Source of the DNA: CBDATA01 sp965215615 | GTDB lineage: Bacteria > Acidobacteriota > Vicinamibacteria > Marinacidobacterales > Marinacidobacteraceae | Assembly: GCA_965215615.1 (NCBI GenBank) | Contig: OZ244068.1 | Coordinates: 2,666,001 to 2,730,000 of the forward strand | Direction of reading: 5' to 3' | Length of the DNA stretch: 64,000 bases | Part shown: one piece after another, positions 43,929 through 52,222 of the stretch | Layout: each line of letters begins with the position of its first letter | Position numbering within the stretch: position 1 is the first letter of the stretch | The notes under the pieces: model-generated | What the model saw: only the letters and a program-made list of their open reading frames with translations | Database searches by the model: none | Told to the model about the DNA's origin: nothing | Translations under genes and position numbers: made by a program

Positions 43929-46823
43929 GTGCATCTCCGAGCCACTCTCGTTTCGCCTTCCGCGATGCATTTCTGGGCATCCGGGGCCCCCGCCCGGGAA
44001 GTAGGCGACTGGATCGCGGAACACGCCCGCGGGCGCTGGCCGGGTGAGCGCAAACCGGCGGACTACATCGCGGTTGTCGGGGCCATCGAGGGCGTGACCC
44101 TGCCGCCGCTCCCGGCGGCGGTGGCCCTCGCCTCGATCGCATCGAACCCGGAACTCGCGGATTCTGCCCGCTTCTGGACGCTCGCCAACCGCTTTCTGCT
44201 CCGGATGCTGGCTCGCGGAAAATTCTTCCCGTCGCACGGCAACGGAACGGCACCGATGTGGCTTGCCGACATCCAGTCCTGCCGCCGTGAACTGGAAGCG
44301 CTCTGCCTCGCTGCCCCGGAGGAGGCACTCGCAAACGGAAAACCGGAGACCGCGATTTCCGGCTGGTTCGGCTCGGTCTCCGACGCGGTGGTGCGAGATG
44401 CCGGCCGCCGTCTCGGCTGGTCGTCGGTCGCCGGAAATTCGAGGCGGAGCGCGCATCCGACCGCGGTCGCCGATGTTCTGCGCTCGCTGTTCGCCGACCG
44501 GCCGGTGGAAGTTCGAATGCGGGATTCCCGTTCGGAGCGACTGGCGGAAGCGGCACTCCGGCTCGCAGACGGACAACCGGAGAAGGGGAAGCCGCTGCAG
44601 CTTCTCCTCCGGCTCGCCCCACCGCCAGACGGACAGACGGGATGGCACGTCCACTTCGGCGCGCTTTCCGGAAGTCAGCCGGTTCCGCTCGCCGATATCT
44701 GGAGCTCTTCCGATCCCTCCACCAACCTGCGTCGCTTCGGCATCATCCATCCGGTGATCTTCCTGCTTCGCGAGCTAGGGCGAGCGGCGCGAATCTGCCC
44801 GTCGCTGGAGCGCGGCCTCGGAGTCCTCGCCCCGGATTCGGCCGAGCTGGACCCCTCCGAGGCCCACGCGTTCCTGCACCAGGATCGCGAACGCCTCGAA
44901 GCGGCGGGGTTCGTGGTGGAGATTCCGGCGGAGCTTCTCGGTCAGCCACGCAAGCCCCGACTGGTCATGACGGTGCGGCCTTCCTCCGACGAGGGAGTCC
45001 GCAACATCTCTCTCGACTCCCTGATGTCCGCCGAATGGCACGTCGCAGTGGGCGACGAGCGCATCCCGCTCCAGGAATTCCAGAAGCTGGCCCGAGGCCG
45101 GAAGCGACTCATCCCGTTGCGCGACCAGTGGGTGAACCTCGAATCCGAGACGGTGGACGAACTGCTGCTCGAAGCCTCGAAACAACGCCAGCGAGCCGGC
45201 CGCTCGCCCGAACTCCGCGATGCGATCCGGGCGCGGCTCGCGATCACCGGCGCAGCACCCGGACTCTTCGACGAAGGGTCGGTGCTGTCCCAGGTGGAGG
45301 GCGAAGGCTGGGTGGAGCGGCTCTTCGCCGCGCTCGAGACCAGCGTGAACCAGCTCGACCTGCTGGATCCACCGCGAAGCCTCCGCACCGTCCTGCGCCC
45401 CTACCAGCGGGTGGGGTACCGGTGGCTGCGCCTGCTTGCCGATTTCGGGCTCGGAAGCTGCCTCGCCGACGACATGGGGCTCGGCAAGACCTGCCAGGCA
45501 CTCACCTTCCTTCTCGGAGAACAGGAGGCCGGACGGCTGGACCGGCCCTACCTCCTTATCTGCCCCACTTCGCTCATCGCCAACTGGCGCAAGGAATCGG
45601 AGCGGTTCGCTCCCTCGCTGCGCCTCCACGCGCACCAGGGCCCCGCCCGCCTTCGGGACGAGGCGTTCACCAGCGCCATCGCCCGGACCGACCTCGTGCT
45701 TTGCTCCTTCGGCCTCACGCACCGCGATCTCGAACTGCTCCAGTCGGTCCGCTGGGCCGGGATCATCGTGGACGAAGCGCACAACCTGAAAAATCCGGCG
45801 GCGAAGCAGACCCGCGCCATCCGTCGGCTGGAGGCACCGGTTCGCATGGCCCTGACCGGAACGCCGCTCGAAAACCGGCTCACCGACCTCTGGTCCATCA
45901 TGGAGTTCCTGAACCCGGGACTGCTCGGGCCGGAGCGCAGCTTCCGCCGGGCCTTCGCAGTCGCCATCGAGGGCGCGCAGGATCCGGAGATGACCGCAAC
46001 TCTCCGCCGGCTGGTGCGACCGTTCATCCTCCGGCGGCTCAAGACGGATCCCACGGTGATCCGCGACCTCCCCGAACGCCGCCAGGCGCGGGTCTATTGC
46101 ACGCTGACCTCCGAGCAGGCGGCGCTCTACCGGGCCGAGATGGAAGACAGTCTGGCCCGGATCGAAAAGCACTCCGGTTTCGCCCGGCGTGGCGAAGTAC
46201 TCCGGACCCTCACCCGGCTCAAGCAGATCTGCAACCACCCGGAAAACTTTCTCCGCCGTGGCGGTGCGCTCGCAGGGAGATCGGGGAAGCTGGATCGTCT
46301 CGTTGCGATCCTCGACGAGGTGCGGGAATGCGGCGAGCGGGCGCTCGTGTTCACCCAGTTCGCCGAAATGGCGAAGCTGCTCGCTTCCTGGCTCGCCGAG
46401 ATGCGTTCCGCACCGGTCCCGGTCCTCCACGGAGGCGTCCCCACCCGCGAACGGGATGCCATCGTGACCGAATTCCAGGAATCACCGAACGCACCCGACC
46501 TGCTGGTGGTCTCGCTCCGCACCGGGGGGTACGGGCTGAACCTCACCCGCGCCAATCACGTCATCCACTACGACCGCTGGTGGAACCCCGGAGTCGAAAA
46601 CCAGGCTACCGACCGGGTCTTTCGCATCGGCCAACGCCAGCCCGTCCTGGTGCACAAATTCCTTTGCGCCGGCACCCTGGAGGAACGGATCGCCGACATG
46701 CTGGAGCAGAAGTCGGCTCTCGCTGATTCGGTGATCGGCGGCGGCGAGAGCTGGCTTGCCTCGCTCTCGACAGAAGCATTCCGCGAACTGATGACGCTCG
46801 GCGAAGAGGCGGTCACCGGGTGA
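43929..46823 (+). CDS. SNF2-family DEAD/DEAH-box helicase
   Basis: The 964-residue protein has an N-terminal half of about 480 residues like the SNF2-associated domain (DUF3670) and a C-terminal SNF2 ATPase: LADDMGLGKT (near 514), DEAH (near 615), MALTGTPLENRLTDLWSI, FTQFAEM, and VSLRTGGYGLNLT with DRVFRIGQRQPV. Bacterial SNF2 proteins of this kind (HelZ-like) move along or remodel DNA-protein complexes; their cell role is unclear. They are usually paired with a SWIM-domain protein, which follows here with a GTGA overlap. GTG 43929 is the start. Confidence 0.92.
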   Translation: MHLRATLVSPSAMHFWASGAPAREVGDWIAEHARGRWPGERKPADYIAVVGAIEGVTLPPLPAAVALASIASNPELADSARFWTLANRFLLRMLARGKFFPSHGNGTAPMWLADIQSCRRELEALCLAAPEEALANGKPETAISGWFGSVSDAVVRDAGRRLGWSSVAGNSRRSAHPTAVADVLRSLFADRPVEVRMRDSRSERLAEAALRLADGQPEKGKPLQLLLRLAPPPDGQTGWHVHFGALSGSQPVPLADIWSSSDPSTNLRRFGIIHPVIFLLRELGRAARICPSLERGLGVLAPDSAELDPSEAHAFLHQDRERLEAAGFVVEIPAELLGQPRKPRLVMTVRPSSDEGVRNISLDSLMSAEWHVAVGDERIPLQEFQKLARGRKRLIPLRDQWVNLESETVDELLLEASKQRQRAGRSPELRDAIRARLAITGAAPGLFDEGSVLSQVEGEGWVERLFAALETSVNQLDLLDPPRSLRTVLRPYQRVGYRWLRLLADFGLGSCLADDMGLGKTCQALTFLLGEQEAGRLDRPYLLICPTSLIANWRKESERFAPSLRLHAHQGPARLRDEAFTSAIARTDLVLCSFGLTHRDLELLQSVRWAGIIVDEAHNLKNPAAKQTRAIRRLEAPVRMALTGTPLENRLTDLWSIMEFLNPGLLGPERSFRRAFAVAIEGAQDPEMTATLRRLVRPFILRRLKTDPTVIRDLPERRQARVYCTLTSEQAALYRAEMEDSLARIEKHSGFARRGEVLRTLTRLKQICNHPENFLRRGGALAGRSGKLDRLVAILDEVRECGERALVFTQFAEMAKLLASWLAEMRSAPVPVLHGGVPTRERDAIVTEFQESPNAPDLLVVSLRTGGYGLNLTRANHVIHYDRWWNPGVENQATDRVFRIGQRQPVLVHKFLCAGTLEERIADMLEQKSALADSVIGGGESWLASLSTEAFRELMTLGEEAVTG

Positions 46824-47479
46824 ACGACCCACTCCGGTGGTGGGCGGAGGATTTCCTTCGCGCCACCCGGACGCCAGCAGAAGGCCCCTCCAGCGGGATG
46901 GTGGCGATCCAGCCGGGAGTCGCCGAAGTGGGGGTGGAAGGACGGGGGTTCCGCCGAACCTCGGTCCTCCTCCGCGCCCCGATCCTCCCCGAAGATCGAT
47001 GGGAGGCTTTCTTTCGGCTCCTCGAAGAGCAGGCGCTCTTTTCCGCAGCGCTGCTCGCCGGCTACCTGCCCGGAGCCGGACGGCCGTTGCTCGCTTCGAG
47101 GAACATCCGGCTCATCCCCCGGGCACACACCATCGAGACCGGGACGGACGATGCCGAGATCGGCGCAACTGCCCACCGGGCGCTGGCCGCCGTCTTCGAC
47201 GAAGATCCGTTCCGGTTGCTCCACTTTCGCGGTCGCCGCCGCGAACAGATCCTCGCACGCATCGAAGCGGCGTGGGCTTCGGCCGTCCCGGGAGAGCGCG
47301 CCATGGATCTCGGTGAACTCGAGGCGTTGCTCGAAGGCCGCCCGGAAGGCGAAGGGCTGCTCGCTGCGGTGCAGGCGGCCGATGCCTTCCGCGAGACCCG
47401 GGTGGCCCGCGCCGGCCTCGCCCGGCTTTTCGGCAAGGTATCGGAGCGGGTCGCAGCCATGAACCGCGCCCGCGACTGA
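46820..47479 (+). CDS. SWIM-like partner of the SNF2 helicase, zinc cysteines lost
   Basis: The 219-residue protein is placed and shaped like the SWIM zinc-finger partners of bacterial SNF2 helicases: WEAFFRLLEEQALFSAALLAGYLP, then the segment where CxC...CxH is expected, then AAVFDEDPFRLLHFRGRRREQIL. Here the metal positions read T107, T109, T117 and H119: the three cysteines are replaced by threonine and only the histidine is kept. The protein therefore should not bind zinc in the usual way. Translation is coupled to the helicase (GTGA). Identification rests on context and flanking pattern. Confidence 0.65.
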   Translation: MNDPLRWWAEDFLRATRTPAEGPSSGMVAIQPGVAEVGVEGRGFRRTSVLLRAPILPEDRWEAFFRLLEEQALFSAALLAGYLPGAGRPLLASRNIRLIPRAHTIETGTDDAEIGATAHRALAAVFDEDPFRLLHFRGRRREQILARIEAAWASAVPGERAMDLGELEALLEGRPEGEGLLAAVQAADAFRETRVARAGLARLFGKVSERVAAMNRARD

Positions 47480-47486
47480 CCCGAAG

Positions 47487-48599
47487 CTACGGTGCCGGGG
47501 CGTGCTCTCGAAGGTAATCCAGCAGACTCGGGATTCCGGGTTCCCAGCCGGGATTCGGGCTCGTTTCCCAGAGGAAGCCGAGGTGGATCAGGGCGCGCAG
47601 GGCACGGTCCACTTCGGCTGATTTCCGGCCCGGCGAGGTGCCTCCGATGGCGGCGCAGAGGCCGGCAGTATCCAGGAGCGGTTTCCGGCGGAACGCCTCG
47701 GCCACCGCGCGCCCGGCCGGGAGCAGGCCGTCCTTCTCCAGCTCCCGGTACCGCTTCCGGTAGTAGTCCCGCTTCCGGTGCTCGAAACGGGCTGCGGCGC
47801 GGACGAACCCGTCCGGGGTAAGTTCGCGGTGCCCGTCCGGCCGAACCATCTCCTCCCACGCTGCCTCACCGAGCAACTGGATGAAATAGGGGTATCCGTG
47901 GCTCAGGTCGACCATCTCCGCCAGCACGCCGTCATCCAGCCGGTGGCCGGCGCTCGCAAACGGGCGGCGGAACGCCTCGGCCGCCCCACCCGCGTCGAGA
48001 CGGCCGATGCGAAGCTGATGCGCCCGATCCCAGAAGGAAACCTCCATCGCGTTCAGGTGCGCCTCCAGATTCGGCGTTCCGGCGAGTACGAGCAGAAAGG
48101 GATGCTTGCGGCCCGCTTCCTGGGCAGCATTCAGCAACACGCGCCCGACATCCGGACGCAGCGTGTGGGCCTCGTCCACGAGCACCACCAGCGCCTCCGC
48201 TTGCACCCGCGCGAGCAGGATGTCACCCGCCGCCGGTGCCGGGGCCGCGCCCGGTTTCCACGAGAACCCACTGAGAGTGAATCCGCCTCCGGCCAGACGC
48301 CGAAACCACGATGCCGGAGCAAGCGCTTCGGCGAGTTGCTCCGGGGTCGCTATCTCGGCGGGTCTCAGTATCAGGGTGGCGATGCCGCGGGAGCGGGCCT
48401 CTCCCTCGATCCAGTCCAGCAGAACCGTCTTGCCGTTTCCCCGCGGGCCGTGGAGCACGAGCTGCGTGCCAGGCGCTATCCCCTGATCCAGTTCGGCGAG
48501 AAAACCACGGCAATCCGCCTGCTCCGCCTCCCTTCCCGCAAGGTGCGGAGGGGTGGCACCGGTTCCCGGGCGAAACGGACCGCGCGCACCAGTTGACAT
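47487..48599 (-). CDS. AAA-family ATPase (ORC/TniB/ExeA-like)
   Basis: The 370-residue protein has Walker A GPRGNGKTVLLDW, Walker B ALVVLVDEAHTL, sensor LVLAGTPNLEAHL, and after the lid a helical and winged-helix-like C-terminus (LSHGYPYFIQLLGEAAWEEM). This fits STAND/ORC-type ATPases with DNA-binding tails, related in plan to ExeA and TniB. Function unknown. It is convergent with the SNF2/SWIM pair (7-bp gap) and lies 9 bp downstream of the glycosyltransferase gene, probably on its transcript. Confidence 0.8.
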   Translation of the reverse strand: MSTGARGPFRPGTGATPPHLAGREAEQADCRGFLAELDQGIAPGTQLVLHGPRGNGKTVLLDWIEGEARSRGIATLILRPAEIATPEQLAEALAPASWFRRLAGGGFTLSGFSWKPGAAPAPAAGDILLARVQAEALVVLVDEAHTLRPDVGRVLLNAAQEAGRKHPFLLVLAGTPNLEAHLNAMEVSFWDRAHQLRIGRLDAGGAAEAFRRPFASAGHRLDDGVLAEMVDLSHGYPYFIQLLGEAAWEEMVRPDGHRELTPDGFVRAAARFEHRKRDYYRKRYRELEKDGLLPAGRAVAEAFRRKPLLDTAGLCAAIGGTSPGRKSAEVDRALRALIHLGFLWETSPNPGWEPGIPSLLDYLREHAPAP

Positions 48600-48608
48600 G
48601 AACGCAGT

Positions 48609-49328
48609 CTATAAGCGGATACTCGGCGAGCCGCGCTGGCGCCAGAAACGGAAGAGGTTCCGGTGGCCGAGGGCTACCGAGCGGAGCCGGAAGTACTGGC
48701 TGTTGCCGGTGAGACGAGGGCGGTGGCTCACCTCGACTTCGGCGAAGGGAACCCTCCGGTCTCCGAGCGAGGCCAGAAACTCCACTACCGCGGTGCCGTC
48801 GTCGAAACCCATGCTGTCTTCGAGCGCAAGTTCCCGGCGGAACAGCCGGAAATCGCAGTCCCAGTCACGGAGCGGCGGGAGGCCGAAAGTGCGGGCAATC
48901 ACCCGCTGGAATCGGGGGCCGAACCACCGGCGCAGGGCGCTGTCGGCGCGCCTCCGACGAAAACCGTTGACGAAGCCGGTCTCATCGTCCAGCGCATCGA
49001 GAAACCGGCTGATTTCAAGCGGGTCGAACTGGCCGTCTCCATCGGTATAGACGACGAGCGGCATCCGGGCGCTCCGGAAGAGGTTGCGGAGCGTGGCCCC
49101 GTAGCCCAGATTCCGCTCATGGCGAAGCAGGCGAAGCTCGGGGAGCCTGGCGGCGAGAGCCTCGAGTGCGGCCGGAGTGGAGTCCTCGCTCCCGTCGTCG
49201 AGCACCAGGATTTCGAAAGGCCGCCCGGATGCGACCAGCACTTCACGAGCCCGGCTCACCACCCAGCCGATGCTCCCGGCATCGTGGTACGCGGGAAAGC
49301 AGGCGCTCACTCCGGGCCTCCCCCGCAT
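48609..49328 (-). CDS. Family 2 glycosyltransferase (DPM1-like)
   Basis: The 239-residue protein has GT-A features: VSACFPAYHDAGSIGW, ILVLDDGSEDST, and DGDGQFDP as the DxD-type metal site, then FRRRRADS. It resembles dolichyl-phosphate mannose synthase-like enzymes that move a sugar from a nucleotide donor to a lipid phosphate, but it lacks membrane helices. ATG 49328 is preferred to the GTG codons 2-3 codons upstream. It is divergent from the methyltransferase gene. Confidence 0.85.
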   Translation of the reverse strand: MRGRPGVSACFPAYHDAGSIGWVVSRAREVLVASGRPFEILVLDDGSEDSTPAALEALAARLPELRLLRHERNLGYGATLRNLFRSARMPLVVYTDGDGQFDPLEISRFLDALDDETGFVNGFRRRRADSALRRWFGPRFQRVIARTFGLPPLRDWDCDFRLFRRELALEDSMGFDDGTAVVEFLASLGDRRVPFAEVEVSHRPRLTGNSQYFRLRSVALGHRNLFRFWRQRGSPSIRL

Positions 49329-49374
49329 CGCCACCACTGCTCGAACCGATCACTGGGAGAATACCGCCCGCCCC

Positions 49375-50100
49375 GTGGAACGTCTCGCACTCAATCGGTT
49401 CGCCTCTCCCTGGCTCCGGAACCAGCATCTCGCCCGCTATCGCTTCGCCGCCGGGTTCGCTCGCGGAAAGCGGGTGCTGGATCTCGCCTGCGGCGCGGGA
49501 TACGGCTCGGGATTGCTTCGGCAAGCCGGTGCTCGACTCGTGGTCTCGGCGGATCGGGCAACCGGGGCTTTCGACGAGGCGCGACAACCCGGTTCCGGTG
49601 CCGGGGAACTGGCCGGGACGGTCGCCGATGCTTCGCGGCTTCCGTTCGCGGACCGGAGCTTCGATCTCTACGTATCTTTCGAAACCATCGAACACGTGAA
49701 AGACGACCAGGCGGCGGTCGAGGAAGCGCACCGGGTACTCGCGCCCGGCGGAATCCTGCTCTGTTCGACTCCGGAGCGCGAAGTCATCAGTCCCGGCAAG
49801 TCCCTCGAAGACAGGCCCGACAACCCCCATCACGTCCGGGAGTACAACCGGGCGGAGTTCGCGGCGCTCCTCGGAACCCGCTTCCGCGAGATCCGCTGGC
49901 GGGGCCAGACCCGCTGGCCGTTGCCGCTGCTCCGCCCGACGAGCCAGCTCGGCTCGCTCTCCCCGTTCGCCGGGAGGAAACTCCACCAGCTCCTGAACGT
50001 GCTCCGGCTACCGGTCGAACGCGAGGCGCGCCACGCCCCCTACCCGCTCGACGGCGCTTCCGGAGTGCCGGAAGTCCTGCTCGCGATTTGTGAACGCTAG
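49375..50100 (+). CDS. Class I SAM-dependent methyltransferase
   Basis: The protein has about 241 residues: motif I VLDLACGAGYGSGLLRQ, acidic VVSADRA, VADASRLPFADRSFDLYVSFETIEHV and the VLAPGGILLCSTPE strand. It belongs to the UbiE/Methyltransf_11 group, often acting on small molecules or glycolipids; the divergent glycosyltransferase suggests glycan or lipid modification. GTG 49375 is the only start that avoids overlapping the neighbour; the similarity may begin a few codons earlier (TDHWENTARP). The stop TAG is made by the CTAG end of the inverted-repeat element. Confidence 0.8.
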   Translation: MERLALNRFASPWLRNQHLARYRFAAGFARGKRVLDLACGAGYGSGLLRQAGARLVVSADRATGAFDEARQPGSGAGELAGTVADASRLPFADRSFDLYVSFETIEHVKDDQAAVEEAHRVLAPGGILLCSTPEREVISPGKSLEDRPDNPHHVREYNRAEFAALLGTRFREIRWRGQTRWPLPLLRPTSQLGSLSPFAGRKLHQLLNVLRLPVEREARHAPYPLDGASGVPEVLLAICER

Positions 50101-50283
50101 CAGGCTGTGGAAAAACTAACGCGGCATTCGACGAGCGATGCATCCCGTCTGAACGCTCGCCTGGAGGCTCGCTCTTCGTTGCGATTCGCTCGAAATAGCG
50201 CTGCTATTGCTCACTCACGCGCCTTGTCAGCCGGGCGCCTCACCCGTCTCGGTGCTCACGCCAGTTTATCCACAGCCTGCTAG
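50097..50283. mobile_element. MITE-like inverted-repeat element, 187 bp
   Basis: The arms CTAGCAGGCTGTGGAAAAACT (50097-50117) and AGTTTATCCACAGCCTGCTAG (50263-50283) are complementary at 20 of 21 positions. The outer CTAG on both sides may be a 4-bp target duplication, leaving 17-bp terminal repeats. There is no coding capacity; the inside is full of short inverted repeats and could fold as RNA. It lies exactly between two convergent genes and provides the TAG stop codon of both. The ends differ from both IS elements in this window. Confidence 0.75.
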
Positions 50284-50957
50284 CGGGAGATCACGGTTGC
50301 CGACCGGATTTCCACCACGTCGCGGGGGACGTCGTTGAAGCCGGCGCGGCTCACTACCGGGGATGCCTCGATCTGGTCCACCACGTCCATCCCGGAGATC
50401 ACCCGGCCGAAGACCGCATAGCCCCAGCCCCGGGGGGTCTGGCTCGTGAAGTCGAGAACCGGATTGTCCACCGTGTTGATGAAGAACTGGGAGGTGGCGC
50501 TGTGTGGATCGGAGGTCCGCGCCATCGAAAGCCAGCCGCGTCCGTTGCGCAGCCCGTTGTCGGCCTCGTTCCGGATCGGGTCGCGGTTCGGCTTTTCCTG
50601 CATGTCGGCGGTCAGCCCGCCGCCCTGGATCACGAAGCCGCGCACCACCCGGTGGAAGATGGTCCCGGCGTAGAAGCCATCCTCGACATACTGGAGGAAA
50701 TTCTCGACCGTGATCGGGGCTTGCTCCGGGTAGAGCTGGATGCGGATTTCGCCGAGAGTCGTCTCCATCGAAACGACGGGGCCCTCGGGATCCATCGGAT
50801 CAGGTTCGGTGGCGGCAGGTTCGGAAGGAGTCATGGGAGGCGTTTCCTCGGGGGGCGTGGGGGCGGTACTTTCGGTTCCATCGCCTCCCCCGCACCCGGC
50901 CGCGAGGGCCAGGGCGAAGCAGGCGGAAACGAGCAGCAGGAAGGGGTTTCGGAACAC
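50280..50957 (-). CDS. Cyclophilin-type peptidyl-prolyl isomerase lipoprotein
   Basis: The 225-residue protein has a lipoprotein signal with lipobox LAAGC (Cys about 22), a Pro/Thr/Glu-rich linker, and a cyclophilin domain from about 62: FHRVVRGFVIQGGG with catalytic Arg, SATSQFFINTVDN and GYAVFGRVISGMDVV. It folds proline-containing proteins in the periplasm, probably anchored to the outer membrane. The stop codon lies in the flanking inverted-repeat element. Confidence 0.93.
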   Translation of the reverse strand: MFRNPFLLLVSACFALALAAGCGGGDGTESTAPTPPEETPPMTPSEPAATEPDPMDPEGPVVSMETTLGEIRIQLYPEQAPITVENFLQYVEDGFYAGTIFHRVVRGFVIQGGGLTADMQEKPNRDPIRNEADNGLRNGRGWLSMARTSDPHSATSQFFINTVDNPVLDFTSQTPRGWGYAVFGRVISGMDVVDQIEASPVVSRAGFNDVPRDVVEIRSATVISR

Positions 50958-50979
50958 GGGGAACCTCGGACGGGGAGCT

Positions 50980-51519
50980 TCAGGAAGCCCGGGCGAGCAG
51001 CGCGCCGGACTCCAGGTTCAGGAGCCACTGTTTCAGGGAGAGACCGCCGCCGTACCCGGTGAGGCGGCCCGAACTCCCGGTTACCCGGTGGCACGGAATC
51101 ACGAGCGGAAGCGGGTTCGCCCCATTCGCGGCTCCCACCGCCCGAAAAGCGCGCGGACGCCCCAACGCGGCGGCGACTTCGCCGTAGCTCACGGTTGCGC
51201 CGTAGGGGATGCGGCTCACCTCGTCCAGCACTGCCCGCTGGAAGGCGGTTCCGGTGCGGTGGAGCGGCAGGTCGAAATCCTTGCGGCGGCCAGCCAGAAA
51301 CTCGGTGAGCTGGCGAGCGGCGCGATCCGCGACACCCGGGACGGACGGCATGTCGATCGCGGCGTTCCTCGCCACCCAGGCCGCCGAAGTGCGCGAGCGC
51401 CGGCCGCTCCGGAAAAGCACCGCGAGCAGGCCGTCAGGCGTCGTGAGGAGCTCCAGATCGCCGACAGCGGGGAGCCCGGTTTCCAGGATGTTGCTCCCAC
51501 AGGAGATTCGTTCCGACAT
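50980..51519 (-). CDS. ogt: Methylated-DNA-protein cysteine methyltransferase
   Basis: The 179-residue suicide enzyme moves the methyl group of O6-methylguanine to its own cysteine. The active site is VIPCHRVTGSSG with C143; the helix-turn-helix part FQRAVLDEVSRIPYGATVSY and the RAFRAVGAANGANP arginine finger are present. It has no Ada domain, so it is the Ogt type. It lies 22 bp upstream of the cyclophilin gene in the same direction. Confidence 0.94.
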   Translation of the reverse strand: MSERISCGSNILETGLPAVGDLELLTTPDGLLAVLFRSGRRSRTSAAWVARNAAIDMPSVPGVADRAARQLTEFLAGRRKDFDLPLHRTGTAFQRAVLDEVSRIPYGATVSYGEVAAALGRPRAFRAVGAANGANPLPLVIPCHRVTGSSGRLTGYGGGLSLKQWLLNLESGALLARAS

Positions 51520-51562
51520 AAGCAGGGCATCGTACTACGCGCTCACGGTTACCCTCCCGGCC

Positions 51563-52222
51563 GTGCAGCCGATTCGCGCAGTCGTATTCGATTGGGACGG
51601 GACGCTCGTGGACAGCTTCGCCGCCACCCGCGCCGCCTCGATGGCGGTCTTCCGGCATTTCGGAATCCGGATGGACGAAGAGCGGTACCAGATGACCTAC
51701 CAGCCGGACTGGCATGCGACCTACCGCGAAGTCGGCATTCCGGAAAGCCGCTGGCCCGAGGCCAACGACATCTGGCAGCGCCGCTACCGGGAGCGGATCG
51801 CCGGAGTGCTGCCGTTTCCCGGTGTCCCGGAGCTCCTCGCCGGGCTCGATGCCTCGGGATTCCTGCTCGGCGTGGTCACCGCCGCTGATCGCGGCCGGCT
51901 GTCCGCCGACCTCGAGCGTTTGGACATGGAAAAGCGATTCGGAGCACTCGTTGCTTTCGAAGATGCCGGGAGGCAGAAACCGCAGCCGGACGGGCTGCTT
52001 CGGGCTCTCGACCTCCTCGAAACGCCGGCCGACCGGACGGTCTATGTGGGAGATCGCCCCGAAGATGTGCTGATGGGCAAACGGGCCGGGACGCGCACGT
52101 TCGCGGTTCCGAGCGCCTACGGCTCGGAAGCGCTGCTGCGGGAAGCCGGACCGGATCTGTTGCTCGAGGACATCCGGAACATTCCCGAAGCCATCAGTGT
52201 TTCCACCAGGGCGCGATCGTGA
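51563..52222 (+). CDS. HAD-family phosphatase (phosphoglycolate phosphatase-like)
   Basis: The 219-residue protein has HAD motifs: I FDWDGTLVD, II VTAADRG, III K in GRQKPQPDG and IV VYVGDRPEDVLMGKRAG. The cap is the small helical type of Gph/PGMB. The substrate is probably a small phosphorylated metabolite. GTG 51563 is the likely start. The 3' end overlaps the convergent polA gene by 29 bp. Confidence 0.87.
   Translation: MQPIRAVVFDWDGTLVDSFAATRAASMAVFRHFGIRMDEERYQMTYQPDWHATYREVGIPESRWPEANDIWQRRYRERIAGVLPFPGVPELLAGLDASGFLLGVVTAADRGRLSADLERLDMEKRFGALVAFEDAGRQKPQPDGLLRALDLLETPADRTVYVGDRPEDVLMGKRAGTRTFAVPSAYGSEALLREAGPDLLLEDIRNIPEAISVSTRARS

Noticed and set aside
47487..48599. AAA ATPase as third member of the SNF2/SWIM unit
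   Set aside because: It is on the opposite strand and follows the glycosyltransferase gene by 9 bp, so co-transcription with the helicase is not possible.
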